A DNA stretch of 15,987 nt, taken from assembly GCA_934661005.1 (NCBI GenBank), contig CAKUIK010000048.1, positions 1-15,987 on the forward strand. Reading direction: 5' to 3'. The first letter of the stretch is position 1. Each line of letters starts with the position of its first letter. Source of the stretch: an uncultured Slackia sp. (GTDB taxonomy: Bacteria; Actinomycetota; Coriobacteriia; Coriobacteriales; Eggerthellaceae). The notes under the pieces were generated by a model that worked only from the letters and a program-made list of their open reading frames with translations, was not told the DNA's origin and did no database searches. Of the stretch, positions 5,542 through 12,766 are shown one piece after another. The position numbers were made by a program, and so were the translations under genes.

Positions 5542-5604
5542 TAGCGGTGGAAGCTTTCGGGCGACACCTGGAGAGGTCCGACAGGTTCGGGCCTCTCTTA
5601 TTTT
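5541..5604 (+). ncRNA. candidate RNA antitoxin / small RNA next to the first Abi gene
   Basis: A transcript from about 5543 would be ~60 nt and begin AGCGG. It could form a first hairpin closed by GGTG (5546-5549) / CACC (5565-5568). A strong terminator hairpin follows: GAGAGGTCCGA (5571-5581) with TCGGGCCTCTC (5587-5597), 11 pairs including one G-U, then TTATTTT. The terminator loop CAGGT (5582-5586) is an exact complement of ACCTG (5566-5570) just 5' of the stem. This allows a pseudoknot or a loop-loop contact between molecules. AbiF-type HEPN toxins are known to be held in check by a conserved neighbouring RNA. This unit fits that role but could also be only the Abi terminator. Confidence 0.5.
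5571..5604 (+). terminator. strong intrinsic terminator
   Basis: 11-bp stem with one G-U pair and a 5-nt loop, followed by TTATTTT. It ends both the candidate small RNA and any read-through from the first Abi gene. The sequence 5605-5768 beyond it shows no gene. Confidence 0.75.
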
Positions 5605-5768
5605 AGAGGCAGAGAGCGCCACACCGCTTAATGCCGTCCTTAAGAATCGCGGCAAAAAGCGCGACAGTTGAGCCAAGGCCCCGACGATACCAAAAGAAGC
5701 GCTACCACAGCCACGCTCACAGCGGGACCCGCCAAGGCCCCAAACGACCCCGCCTAACTCAACGCCTC

Positions 5769-6347
5769 TTACGCCTCGAGAATCGCGCGCACCTTTTCGG
5801 GATCGACCTCGGACAGGCGCAGCAGCGGCGCAGGTTCGGCCTCAACGTCGCCGATATGCTTCTCCCACAGGTGTACGTCGTGCCACGTGCCCAGCTTCCA
5901 GCTCGCCGCGCGCAGCGTGCCCACCAGCTCAAAGCCCATTTTCTCGTGCAGGTGGTCGCTCTTCTCGTTCGGGCACACCACCTTGCCAACCACCGTGCGC
6001 ACGCCCTGAAGCGCGAGCAGGTCGAACAGCTTGCCGTAAATCGCGCGGCCGAGCCCACGCCCGCGATGGTCGCTCGAAAAATACACCGAAAGCTCCGCCG
6101 ACCACGCATATGCCGCGCGGCTGAACAAGCGGCTGCCATAGGCATACCCCACCGGGCGCCCATCTTCCTCGCACACGATGTAGGGATACATCCCGTCGCG
6201 CTCGACGATGCGCTGGCGGAATTCGCCAAGCGCGGGCACCTGGGTCTCGTTGGTGACCGTGGTGGCAATATAAGGCTCGTAGATTTTCAGCAAAGCCTCG
6301 GCATCGTCGGGCGTAGCAAGACGGAATGTATGCACGGGTTCGTTCAT
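5769..6347 (-). CDS. GNAT acetyltransferase, phosphinothricin acetyltransferase-like
   Basis: 192 aa from ATG 6347 (MNEPVHTFRLATPDDAEALL). The fold is a complete GNAT domain. The N-terminal strand and helix are IYEPYI-TTVTNET; the central strands are YPYIVCEEDGRPVGYAYGSR and AYAWSAELSVYF. The acetyl-CoA loop HRGRGLGRAIY is at about 94-104, followed by PNEKSDHLHEKMGFELVG and KLGTWHDVHLWEKHI. The last motifs (PN-S-LHEK-GF, WHDV) are typical of the phosphinothricin / methionine-sulfoximine subgroup, but the actual substrate amine cannot be inferred. The binding site upstream is weak (GAAAG). It lies 137 nt downstream of pstB on the same strand, with a small A/T-rich palindrome GCATATTTATGC just before the start, so it may have its own promoter. 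Confidence 0.85.
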   Translation of the reverse strand: MNEPVHTFRLATPDDAEALLKIYEPYIATTVTNETQVPALGEFRQRIVERDGMYPYIVCEEDGRPVGYAYGSRLFSRAAYAWSAELSVYFSSDHRGRGLGRAIYGKLFDLLALQGVRTVVGKVVCPNEKSDHLHEKMGFELVGTLRAASWKLGTWHDVHLWEKHIGDVEAEPAPLLRLSEVDPEKVRAILEA

Positions 6348-6483
6348 TTTGCGGCTTTCTATGCAGGTTTTAGCATATTTATGCATTTCTAGAACTGTAC
6401 TGCGTTGCAACCACGTTAGCAAGGGGCAAAAGCCATCATCTGGGAAAACAACGCATTGCGTGCAGAAGAGAAGGTGCACCGCC

Positions 6484-7263
6484 CTAAAGAAGCTCGCTTC
6501 CGTACAGCGGCGCGAGCACCGACTCGCGCTTTTCCTCGAAAAGCTCCGCGCAGCCGCCCTGCCACACCACGCTGCCCGCATCCATGCACACCACGCTGTC
6601 GGCAATACGGCGCGCCTGTGCCAAATTATGCGTCACCACAACCACCGCGCAGCACTTCTTCAGTTCGCCAATCGCCGCCTCAACTGTGGCCGAACTCGCC
6701 ACGTCGAGCGCCGAGCACGGCTCATCGAGCAGCAGCACGTCGGGCTCGAGCGCCAAGGCGCGCGCGATGCATAAACGCTGCTGCTGGCCGCCCGAAAGCT
6801 CGAGCGCGCTGCGACGCACGTCGCCGTCGATTTCGGCGAGCAAGCCGACCATGTCCAAATACGTCTCGGCGGCCTCGCGCAACCGCCGGCGATTCCTCAC
6901 CCCACGAAACCGCAGGCCATAAGCGATATTCCGCTCAATCGAAAACGGAAACGGCGTGGGCTGCTGCATCACGAGCCCCACGCGAGCGCGCAGCTCATCG
7001 GCGCTCAAGCACGCCGTTTCCTCGCCGCGCAGAAGCACGTCGCCGCGCCATCGCGCGCCGGGCACATCTTCAATCGTGCGGTTCAAGCACGCGAGCAGCG
7101 TCGACTTTCCGCACCCAGACGGCCCAATAACCGCCGTGACGCTGCCCCGCTGCGCCTCGAACGCTACATCGCGCAGCACCTGGCGCTCGCCGTAAAACGC
7201 ATTCATTTCCGCAACGCGCAGCGCGAGCTCGAGCTGCGTTGCCGCCCCTACGATTTCATCCAT
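6484..7263 (-). CDS. pstB: phosphate ABC transporter ATP-binding protein PstB
   Basis: 259 aa from ATG 7263 (MDEIVGAATQ), with AAGGA 7 nt upstream. It hydrolyses ATP to drive phosphate import through the PstCA channel. Motifs in order are Walker A GPSGCGKST, Q-loop MQQPTPFPFSI, signature LSGGQQQRLCIARALA, Walker B VLLLDEPCSALD and the switch histidine VVVTHN. MQQPTPFPFSI...NIAYGLR and the CSALD D-loop are characteristic of PstB rather than other ABC ATPases. The gene overlaps the end of pstCA by 16 nt, so the two are translationally coupled. It is slightly longer at the N-terminus than usual. No phoU follows, unlike many pst operons. Confidence 0.95.
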   Translation of the reverse strand: MDEIVGAATQLELALRVAEMNAFYGERQVLRDVAFEAQRGSVTAVIGPSGCGKSTLLACLNRTIEDVPGARWRGDVLLRGEETACLSADELRARVGLVMQQPTPFPFSIERNIAYGLRFRGVRNRRRLREAAETYLDMVGLLAEIDGDVRRSALELSGGQQQRLCIARALALEPDVLLLDEPCSALDVASSATVEAAIGELKKCCAVVVVTHNLAQARRIADSVVCMDAGSVVWQGGCAELFEEKRESVLAPLYGSELL

Positions 7264-9029
7264 CGCTTTTTCCTTATATATGCATAGAGCGAAACGGCCA
7301 AGTTGCACGCAAGCACGAGCGCCATGAGCACAAACGCCGTGGCATACACCTGTGGAATGGTCGTGCCTTGCGCAAGCATGAGGTACAAATGCAGCGGCAG
7401 CGCCATGGCCGGCGAGAACACGTCGCTCGGAAGCGGCGCGAACGCCACGCCGCCCGTGAAAATGAGCGGAGCCGCCGCACCCAGAGCATACAGCGCGCCC
7501 AGCACAATGGCGCCAAGCACCTCGCCGCGACAATACGGAGCCACGAGCGTACGCAGCACATAGCTTTTCGAGCATCCGAGCGAAGCCGCCTGTACAAGCA
7601 GGGCTCGCGGCACTTCGCGAAACGCCTTCTCGACGCGCACCTCGATGAACGGCACGATCATAATCGCCAGCGCCACGCCACCCGCGAGCACGCAGCGCCC
7701 CAGGCCCGCATCGCGCACGAGCACCGCGTAGGCGAACAGGCCCAGCACGATGGACGGCGCACCGGCGATAACCGAAATCACGCGTCCAACCAGGGAACTT
7801 ATGCAGTCGCTTTTGCAGAAGAACACGCGATAGGCCGCCGTGCCCACCGAAAGCGGAGCAGCAAGCACCAGCGCCACGCCCGTGAACCACGCGCTGCCCA
7901 CAATGGCGGGGAAAATACCGCCCTCGCTGCCGAGCACGGCGCCGCTCGGGCTTTGCGTGACGAATTCCCAGGAAATGCAGCCCGCGCCCTGCACGAACAC
8001 ATAGCCGAACAGAAACGCGATCACGGCGCACACGAGCCCCATGCCCACACACGCCCACACACGCACGCACACTGCACCAGCGCGGCCGAGCACCCACATG
8101 CCCACACGGCGGCGCGATGCACGCTGCAAAAGTGCCTTTTGCGCGCCCGCAGCCGCGAGATCAATCGCAAGCACGAGTACGAGCAGCACGAATCCCGCGG
8201 CGAACAGCGCATGCATGTGCGTGCTGCCCGCTTCCGCCGTGCCCATCTCAAGCGCGATGAGCGACGCGATGGTCTCGCTTTTGCCCAGCAGCTGCGGGAA
8301 CAGATTCGCGTTGCCCACGACCATCATCACGGCCATGGTTTCGCCCATCGCGCGCGCGAACGCCGTCATGACGCACGGCCACAAATTCCCGAACGACGCC
8401 GGCAGCACCACGCCGTACACGCCGCACCATTTCGGCACGCCGAGCGCGCGCGACGCGCCCAGATAGCGCGCCTTCGACGCAAGCATCGATTCGGTCATCG
8501 ACGACACCATGAAAGGCAGCACCATAATCGCGAGCACGATGGAGGCTGCCAAAACGCAGTTGCCCGAAGGCACGCCCGCGGAAATGAACGCCTTCGACAC
8601 CACCTCGAGGCCCACGAAGCCGAACACGACCGACGGTATGCCCGCGAGCAGGTCGATCGCCGAGCGAAGCGCCCCGCGCACGGCGGCATTGGCCGCGCAC
8701 GACAGAAACAGCGCCGAACCGAGCGACACCACGAACGCCATCGCGAGCGCCAGCGCAGAGACCACCATGGTCGCCGCGATGAAGTTCGCGATACCGTACG
8801 ACGCGCCGAAGCCGAAATCGATGGGCATCCATTCCTGGCCCAGCAAGAATTCGCGCAGGCCAACTTCCGAAACCACGGGCGCGGCCTGCAGCGCGACCGT
8901 CGCGATAACGGCCACGAGCGCCGCCACGGCCAACGCCGCAAGCGCGCCCGAAAGCGCGTGCGCAAAGCGGTCCGCCCGCATATGAAGCGAGCGGACCTTC
9001 GGCAAACCGGTATGTGGTTGCGGCGACAT
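7248..9029 (-). CDS. fused phosphate ABC transporter permease PstC-PstA
   Basis: 593 aa from ATG 9029, which overlaps the pstS stop codon by one base (TAATG). It is one polypeptide containing both permease subunits. Residues ~20-300 are PstC-like (EWMPIDFGFGASYGIANFI, GIPSVVFGFVGLEVV, coupling loop LGASRALGVPKW-VYGVVLP, AFARAMGETMAVMMVVGN). Residues ~310-593 are PstA-like (GGIFPAIVGSAWFTGVALV, GAPSIVLGLFAY, loop QAASLGCSKSYVLRTLVAP, GALYALGAAAPLIFTGG). Each half has about six membrane helices, joined by a basic linker (LLQRASRRRVGMW) and extra helices. The frame is open throughout, with no stop between the halves. In most bacteria pstC and pstA are separate genes. An internal ATG at 8981 is an alternative start. 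Confidence 0.9.
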   Translation of the reverse strand: MSPQPHTGLPKVRSLHMRADRFAHALSGALAALAVAALVAVIATVALQAAPVVSEVGLREFLLGQEWMPIDFGFGASYGIANFIAATMVVSALALAMAFVVSLGSALFLSCAANAAVRGALRSAIDLLAGIPSVVFGFVGLEVVSKAFISAGVPSGNCVLAASIVLAIMVLPFMVSSMTESMLASKARYLGASRALGVPKWCGVYGVVLPASFGNLWPCVMTAFARAMGETMAVMMVVGNANLFPQLLGKSETIASLIALEMGTAEAGSTHMHALFAAGFVLLVLVLAIDLAAAGAQKALLQRASRRRVGMWVLGRAGAVCVRVWACVGMGLVCAVIAFLFGYVFVQGAGCISWEFVTQSPSGAVLGSEGGIFPAIVGSAWFTGVALVLAAPLSVGTAAYRVFFCKSDCISSLVGRVISVIAGAPSIVLGLFAYAVLVRDAGLGRCVLAGGVALAIMIVPFIEVRVEKAFREVPRALLVQAASLGCSKSYVLRTLVAPYCRGEVLGAIVLGALYALGAAAPLIFTGGVAFAPLPSDVFSPAMALPLHLYLMLAQGTTIPQVYATAFVLMALVLACNLAVSLYAYIRKKRWMKS

Positions 9030-9988
9030 TACTTCGTGCTGAACGAGGGAATGTAGCCGTTGGAAGTGATGGCCTTGATGCCGGCGTCAGAGTAGATGTA
9101 ATCGATGAACGCCTGCTGCGCCACGGTGGGCTCGCCCACGCCAACGAACATCACGGGACGCTGGATCTTGTACTCGCCCGAAACGATGGTGTCCTCGGTG
9201 ATTTCGACGCCGTCAACCTTCATGGCAACGAGCTTGGTGCCGTTGGCGTTCGCCTTGTTGTAGGCGCCGAAGCCAGCGTAGCCAATAGCCCACTTGTTGT
9301 TGGCGATGTTGGTGGCAAGCTCGGTCATGGAAGCGGACTGGGTGGCCGAATCGGTCACCTTGGAATCGCCCATAACGTTCTTCTGGAACACCTCGTAAGC
9401 GCCACCGGACAGGTCGCGGATGTAAACCTGAATGGGTTCGGCCGGCAGAGAAGCGTCGACCTGGTCCCACGTGGTGATTTCGCCGGCGAAGATCTGGCGA
9501 ATGGTGCCGGTGGACATGTCATCAACCACGCCCACGATGGGGTTTTCGGCATTCACGGAAACGGTGAGGGCGTCTTTGGCAACCTCATACTCGCGGTAGT
9601 CGCCGAGGGCTTCCTTCTCGGAGTCTTTCAGCGAACGGGCGAGCATGCCGAAATCGCAGGTGCCTTCTTCAAGAGCGCTCACACCAACGCCCGAGCCGCC
9701 GGGGGCGACGTAGATGGAAATGTTGCTCTCGGGGAGTTCGGAATTGGCCTTATCCCAGGTCACGTATTCGTCGGTGAACGACGAAGCGAGGCTCGAGATA
9801 ATGGGATACAGCGACGTGGAGCCGCAGAACATGACGGTCGATTTGAACTCGCCCGTTGCGGGAACGTCGGTGTCGCTCGACGACGAATTCGACGAGCAGC
9901 CCGCGAGCAGGCCGCACGCCAGCGCGCCCGCCAGCGCCACAACGCCGGCAACGCGCCCGAAGCGCTTGATAATGCTGGTTTTCTTCAT
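9029..9988 (-). CDS. pstS: phosphate-binding lipoprotein PstS
   Basis: 319 aa from ATG 9988 (MKKTSIIKRF), with GAGGAAGGG about 10 nt upstream. It has a lipoprotein signal: basic start, hydrophobic core VVALAGALACGL and lipobox LLAGC with Cys31. The mature protein would be membrane-tethered outside the cell and hand phosphate to PstCA. Family signatures are visible: CGSTSLYPIISSLASSFTDEY, APGGSGVGVSALEEGTCDFG, MLARSLKDSE, VVDDMSTGTIRQIFAGEITTW and DLSGGAYEVF. It is the first gene of a tight operon with pstCA and pstB, all overlapping. Phosphate-starvation control is expected from the family, but no clear Pho box was seen. Confidence 0.93.
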   Translation of the reverse strand: MKKTSIIKRFGRVAGVVALAGALACGLLAGCSSNSSSSDTDVPATGEFKSTVMFCGSTSLYPIISSLASSFTDEYVTWDKANSELPESNISIYVAPGGSGVGVSALEEGTCDFGMLARSLKDSEKEALGDYREYEVAKDALTVSVNAENPIVGVVDDMSTGTIRQIFAGEITTWDQVDASLPAEPIQVYIRDLSGGAYEVFQKNVMGDSKVTDSATQSASMTELATNIANNKWAIGYAGFGAYNKANANGTKLVAMKVDGVEITEDTIVSGEYKIQRPVMFVGVGEPTVAQQAFIDYIYSDAGIKAITSNGYIPSFSTK

Positions 9989-10206
9989 ATGGTTTGAGCC
10001 CTTCCTCTCGCTGCATCGACACAGCGGCGGCGGCGCGTCTGCATTCGAGCGCGAGCACGCCAGCAAGCACGCCAAAACAACCCCGCGCACGCACGAGGGT
10101 ACAGTTCGCCTATGTCAAATGCAGAATGAACGCGGCACATGCCGCAAAACAGAAAGCGGAGCTAAGCGAGACGGTGCAGAATTCCATCTCGGCGCTCACA
10201 GCGACC

Positions 10207-10234
10207 ATAGTATCCCGCGTAAAAAATAAGTCAA
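10207..10234 (-). promoter_or_regulatory. probable pstSCAB promoter
   Basis: On the minus strand TTGACT (10234-10229) and TACTAT (10212-10207) are 16 nt apart. This predicts transcription from about 10200 and a leader of ~210 nt before pstS. The leader contains a hydrophobic 25-codon frame (ATG at about 10187, stop at 10110; MEFCTVSLSSAF...) without a strong binding site. It also has a second TTGACA (10118-10113) without a good -10 box. The leader may carry control elements. Confidence 0.55.
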
Positions 10235-10530
10235 ATAGAAAAATTGGCGAACGGCCGAATTCGCGCCGCAGGTCGAGCGGTCGCGTTTCGCTCATCAAAA
10301 ACGAGCGATGCCGAGCAGGCTGAACGGCAGCCCCATAGCGCGCTGGGATATACTCAGACCTGTAGCAACGATCCAATTTCGAGTCGGCGGTGAGAACATG
10401 ACGCGAGGGCTTCTTGACCACAAACCAGGAAGAAGGTACCGTAGCGAATGGAATGGAATGGCGAGATGGCCCCGCGAAGCCCCGCCCACACCAACTAAAA
10501 CAAGACGGTTTTCTATTTATTAAACGCGTC
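10235..10530. other. intergenic stretch between pst promoter and second Abi unit
   Basis: The two flanking units are transcribed away from each other here. The only possible gene is a 41-codon plus-strand frame 10398-10523 (MTRGLLDHKPGRRYRSEWNG...), with GGTGAG just upstream and a TATACT box near 10349. Its composition is arginine-rich and no family was recognised, so it is doubtful. Confidence 0.3.
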
Positions 10531-10559
10531 TTGACAAAAGCTCGACCAATGGGTTAGAT
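10531..10559 (+). promoter_or_regulatory. promoter of the second Abi RNA-toxin unit
   Basis: A perfect -35 TTGACA (10531-10536) is followed after 17 nt by TTAGAT (10554-10559). Transcription would start around 10566. The same TTAG...TAGCGG arrangement is seen at the RNA beside the first Abi gene. Confidence 0.7.
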
Positions 10560-10560
10560 T

Positions 10561-10635
10561 AGCGGCGTGATGAGGTTGCGATACGGTACGTCCGTCGCAA
10601 TCCGCGATACCGCCGAAAGGCGGTTTTCGCGTTTT
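10561..10635 (+). ncRNA. candidate RNA antitoxin / leader RNA of the second Abi gene
   Basis: The segment between a strong promoter and a strong terminator is ~70 nt and encodes no credible peptide. It starts AGCGG and folds into a hairpin with stem TTGCGA (10576-10581) / TCGCAA (10595-10600) and inner pairs CGG/CCG. The terminator hairpin 10603-10635 follows. The Abi start codon is 14 nt beyond. Promoter, structured RNA, terminator, then toxin is the order of ToxIN-like RNA-antitoxin operons. AbiF HEPN proteins are reported to form a toxin-antitoxin pair with a conserved adjacent RNA and to be relatives of the ancestor of Cas13. A classical attenuator is the alternative. Confidence 0.6.
10603..10635 (+). 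terminator. two-part intrinsic terminator between RNA and Abi gene
   Basis: The inner stem ACCGCC (10609-10614) / GGCGGT (10619-10624) has a GAAA tetraloop. The outer stem is CGCGA (10603-10607) / TCGCG (10627-10631), followed by TTTT. Read-through would give the Abi mRNA, with its binding site AGGGGA directly after the T run. Leakiness would set the RNA-to-toxin ratio. Confidence 0.75.
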
Positions 10636-10648
10636 AGGGGACAATCAC

Positions 10649-11566
10649 ATGGATAGACCTTTCAAGACCATCCAAGAACAAGTCGAGCTGCTTGAAGCTC
10701 GAGGAGTCAAAGCGGATAAAACAACCCCTGAAGTTTTAATTCGCGAAGGCTACTATTCCGTCGTCAACGGCTACAAAGGGCCATTCATAGATGCGAAATC
10801 AACAAAGGCGGCGAATGACGACCGCTACCTACCGGGGACCACTTTCGCCGACATATACGCGCTGTTCTCATTTGATCGAGAATTACGCATGTTGTTCTTC
10901 AAGTATTTCTCGATTGCCGAAGAAACGCTCAAAACCGCATCGGCCTATTGTTTTTCGAAAGCCCACCCTGGGGAATTCGAACCCTATCTGAACGCCGGAA
11001 ACTACGTGGGCGACCAGGGACAGGTTAACGCTCTTATTTCCGACTTCAACACTGCGCTTGGAAGAAACCCGCGCAAAAAGCCGAAAAACAAACTCTATCT
11101 TGACCATTATTCGAAGCATCACGACGAGGTGCCCATATGGGTGCTCATGAAGTACTTGACGCTTGGTCAGGCATTCAAATTCTACTGCTTCCAGCCAGAG
11201 GCTATTCGGAACGAAATCGCAAAGGTGTTCTCCTCGCTCTACGGCAACGACCACAAACAGCCAATCAAAATATCACACCGGCGGTTAAGGCTTATCTACG
11301 ACCATATCAAAGATTTCAGAAATATATGCGCGCACGACGAGCGCTTTTACTGCGCGAGAGTAGCGCCATCACGCGATATTGCGGTCGCAGACGTCATCGA
11401 AGACATGCAACTCGTGCTCTCGAAAGACAGCTTCGTCGAATTTCTCACGCAATATATGGCTATGTCACTGAGTCTGTCGAAGGATTTGGGGCCAAGCATC
11501 CTGAATAAGGTGCTGAAGGAAATGAAAGTCGAATCGGCATACGAGGCCTTCAGCGTCAATGAGTAA
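10649..11566 (+). CDS. Abi_2-family HEPN protein (AbiD/AbiF-type abortive infection protein), copy 2
   Basis: 305 aa from ATG 10649, with AGGGGA 8 nt upstream. The N-terminus PFKTIQEQVELLEARGV and GYYSVVNGYKGPF, and the central HHDEVPIWVLMKYLTLGQ-FKFY, are hallmarks of Abi_2 proteins. The HEPN ribonuclease motif R-x4-H is in FRNICAHDERFY (R224, H229). A basic stretch GRNPRKKPKNK (138-148) could help bind RNA. The protein is expected to be an infection-triggered RNase that is kept silent otherwise. It is preceded by its own promoter, structured RNA and terminator (10531-10635), suggesting a two-part RNA antitoxin / protein toxin operon. The gene ends 142 nt before the trigger-factor-like gene and is complete. 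Confidence 0.88.
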   Translation: MDRPFKTIQEQVELLEARGVKADKTTPEVLIREGYYSVVNGYKGPFIDAKSTKAANDDRYLPGTTFADIYALFSFDRELRMLFFKYFSIAEETLKTASAYCFSKAHPGEFEPYLNAGNYVGDQGQVNALISDFNTALGRNPRKKPKNKLYLDHYSKHHDEVPIWVLMKYLTLGQAFKFYCFQPEAIRNEIAKVFSSLYGNDHKQPIKISHRRLRLIYDHIKDFRNICAHDERFYCARVAPSRDIAVADVIEDMQLVLSKDSFVEFLTQYMAMSLSLSKDLGPSILNKVLKEMKVESAYEAFSVNE

Positions 11567-11708
11567 TGAGGGCTTAAACGCGCATGTCAACCGAATGGTT
11601 GCAGTTCGCGGCGCTCGTTCAAGCGGCGCGCGGCCCGGTGTTAGGATGCATTCCGTCGAAAAACCGAAGCGCCGCCCGCGCGCAAATCCGCACCCCGAAG
11701 GAGCCCTC

Positions 11709-12512
11709 ATGGATATCAAAGTGATAGACGAAAACCGCTCGCCCATCGAGTGCGTAGTGTCGCTTTCCGCCGAAGAAACCGCCGTGCTCGCACGCGGCGC
11801 GTGGATTCGCATGGCGCGCCTGCTGAAAGCCGACGATGCGCACGTGCGCGAAAAGGTCGACGCCATGTTCACTCGCCGCGAGAAAGCGCAGGCCGTGGCC
11901 GGCATCGTTATGGCGAACGCCGCGCACCAGGCCTTCGACACGCTGGGCGTGACGTTTTTGCTCACGCCGCAGTTCGTGGTGCCTGACGAATGGACCGAGG
12001 AAGAAGCCATCACGTTTACGACGCGCGCCTTCCCCGTGCCCGACATGGAGCTCGATTTGGAATCGCCCATCGCGGTTGGTGAAGACGAAACCGCCGAAGA
12101 CGCCGTGCGCCGCGCGCTTCGCCAGCGCTTGCACGGAACCATGCCCCAAGCTCTGCTCGACGAGGCGGTGAAGGAACGCCGCGAGGAATTCCGCGGCGAA
12201 CTCGCGAGCAGAGGGCAAACCTATCGCGAATACCGCATCGAGCATGGCGTGAAGCCGGCCGAGGTTGAAGAACGCCTCGAAGCCGAAGCACGCGAGGCGC
12301 TTGAAGAAGACATCGCGCTCGACCTGACATTCATGCGCAAGGGATTCGAGGCGACCGAAGACGATGAGTTCGCAGCGCTTTCCCGCTTGAAGCCTGGCAG
12401 CGAAATTGAGCTGAAGCGCGAGTTTCTGGAAACGGGCCACGCGTGCCTGCTCCGCCAAGAGGCGCGCCGAGGCGCCGCCGTGCGCTGGGCCGTCGAAAAC
12501 CTGGTGCAGTAA
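11709..12512 (+). CDS. trigger-factor-like chaperone lacking the PPIase domain
   Basis: 267 aa from ATG 11709, with AAGGAG 5 nt upstream. Residues ~120-267 resemble the C-terminal, SurA-like chaperone domain of trigger factor: AVRRALRQRLHGTMPQALLD, ERREEFRGELASRGQTYREY, VEERLEAEAREALEEDIALD, and a charged C-terminal helix. Residues ~99-122 (AITFTTRAFPVPDMELDLES) resemble the linker strand after the ribosome-binding domain. The N-terminal ~95 residues have a similar start (MDIKVIDENRSPIECVVSLS) but lack the GFRxGKxP ribosome-docking signature, and no FKBP isomerase domain is present. It is probably a cytosolic holdase. The normal tig gene would be elsewhere in the genome. Family assignment rests on pattern memory. 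Confidence 0.6.
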   Translation: MDIKVIDENRSPIECVVSLSAEETAVLARGAWIRMARLLKADDAHVREKVDAMFTRREKAQAVAGIVMANAAHQAFDTLGVTFLLTPQFVVPDEWTEEEAITFTTRAFPVPDMELDLESPIAVGEDETAEDAVRRALRQRLHGTMPQALLDEAVKERREEFRGELASRGQTYREYRIEHGVKPAEVEERLEAEAREALEEDIALDLTFMRKGFEATEDDEFAALSRLKPGSEIELKREFLETGHACLLRQEARRGAAVRWAVENLVQ

Positions 12513-12522
12513 ATCGAACGCC

Positions 12523-12561
12523 CGAAACCTGCTAAATGCTCGTAGCGTTTAGCAGGTTTCG
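12523..12561 (+). terminator. 18-bp hairpin after the trigger-factor-like gene (repeat element copy 1)
   Basis: CGAAACCTGCTAAATGCT pairs over 18 positions (one G-T wobble) with 12544-12561 across a 3-nt loop CGT, starting 10 nt after the stop. Its 29-nt core (12528-12556) occurs again, exactly reverse-complemented, at 12720-12748. The T run afterwards is short (TTTCG), so it may act as a terminator or as an mRNA 3'-end stabiliser. Confidence 0.6.
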
Positions 12562-12652
12562 AGACCCGAGGCAGCGATATCCGCTTTAAGCGCACCGTCC
12601 TACCGCCGCCCTTGTCCCACAGTCACAACAGGCTCCGCACCCAGGAAACGCA

Positions 12653-12683
12653 AAACTGGCCCCGCATGATGCGAGGCCAGTTT
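12653..12683. terminator. bidirectional hairpin between convergent genes
   Basis: AAACTGGCC (12653-12661) / GGCCAGTTT (12675-12683), with additional CGCAT/TGCG pairing inside and an outer ACGCAA (12648-12653) / TTGCGT (12688-12693). It lies midway between the ends of the two convergent genes and is nearly symmetric, as expected for a shared terminator. Confidence 0.6.
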
Positions 12684-12719
12684 CTTGTTGCGTCTCCATG
12701 CGACCCAAGTGCCCTAAAG

Positions 12720-12748
12720 CCTGCTAAACGCTACGAGCATTTAGCAGG
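12720..12748 (-). terminator. hairpin after the BspA-like gene (repeat element copy 2, inverted)
   Basis: Read on the minus strand this 29-nt sequence is identical to 12528-12556 on the plus strand. It begins 18 nt after the stop codon of the surface protein gene and is followed on that strand by CTTTAGG. Both convergent genes therefore end in the same hairpin in the same relative orientation. Confidence 0.6.
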
Positions 12749-12766
12749 TCCAAGGAACGCAAGGGC

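Noticed and set aside
7239..9056. 605-codon open frame on the plus strand opposite pst genes
   Set aside because: It is a His/Arg-rich antisense shadow of pstCA produced by high-GC codon use, with no binding site or family match.
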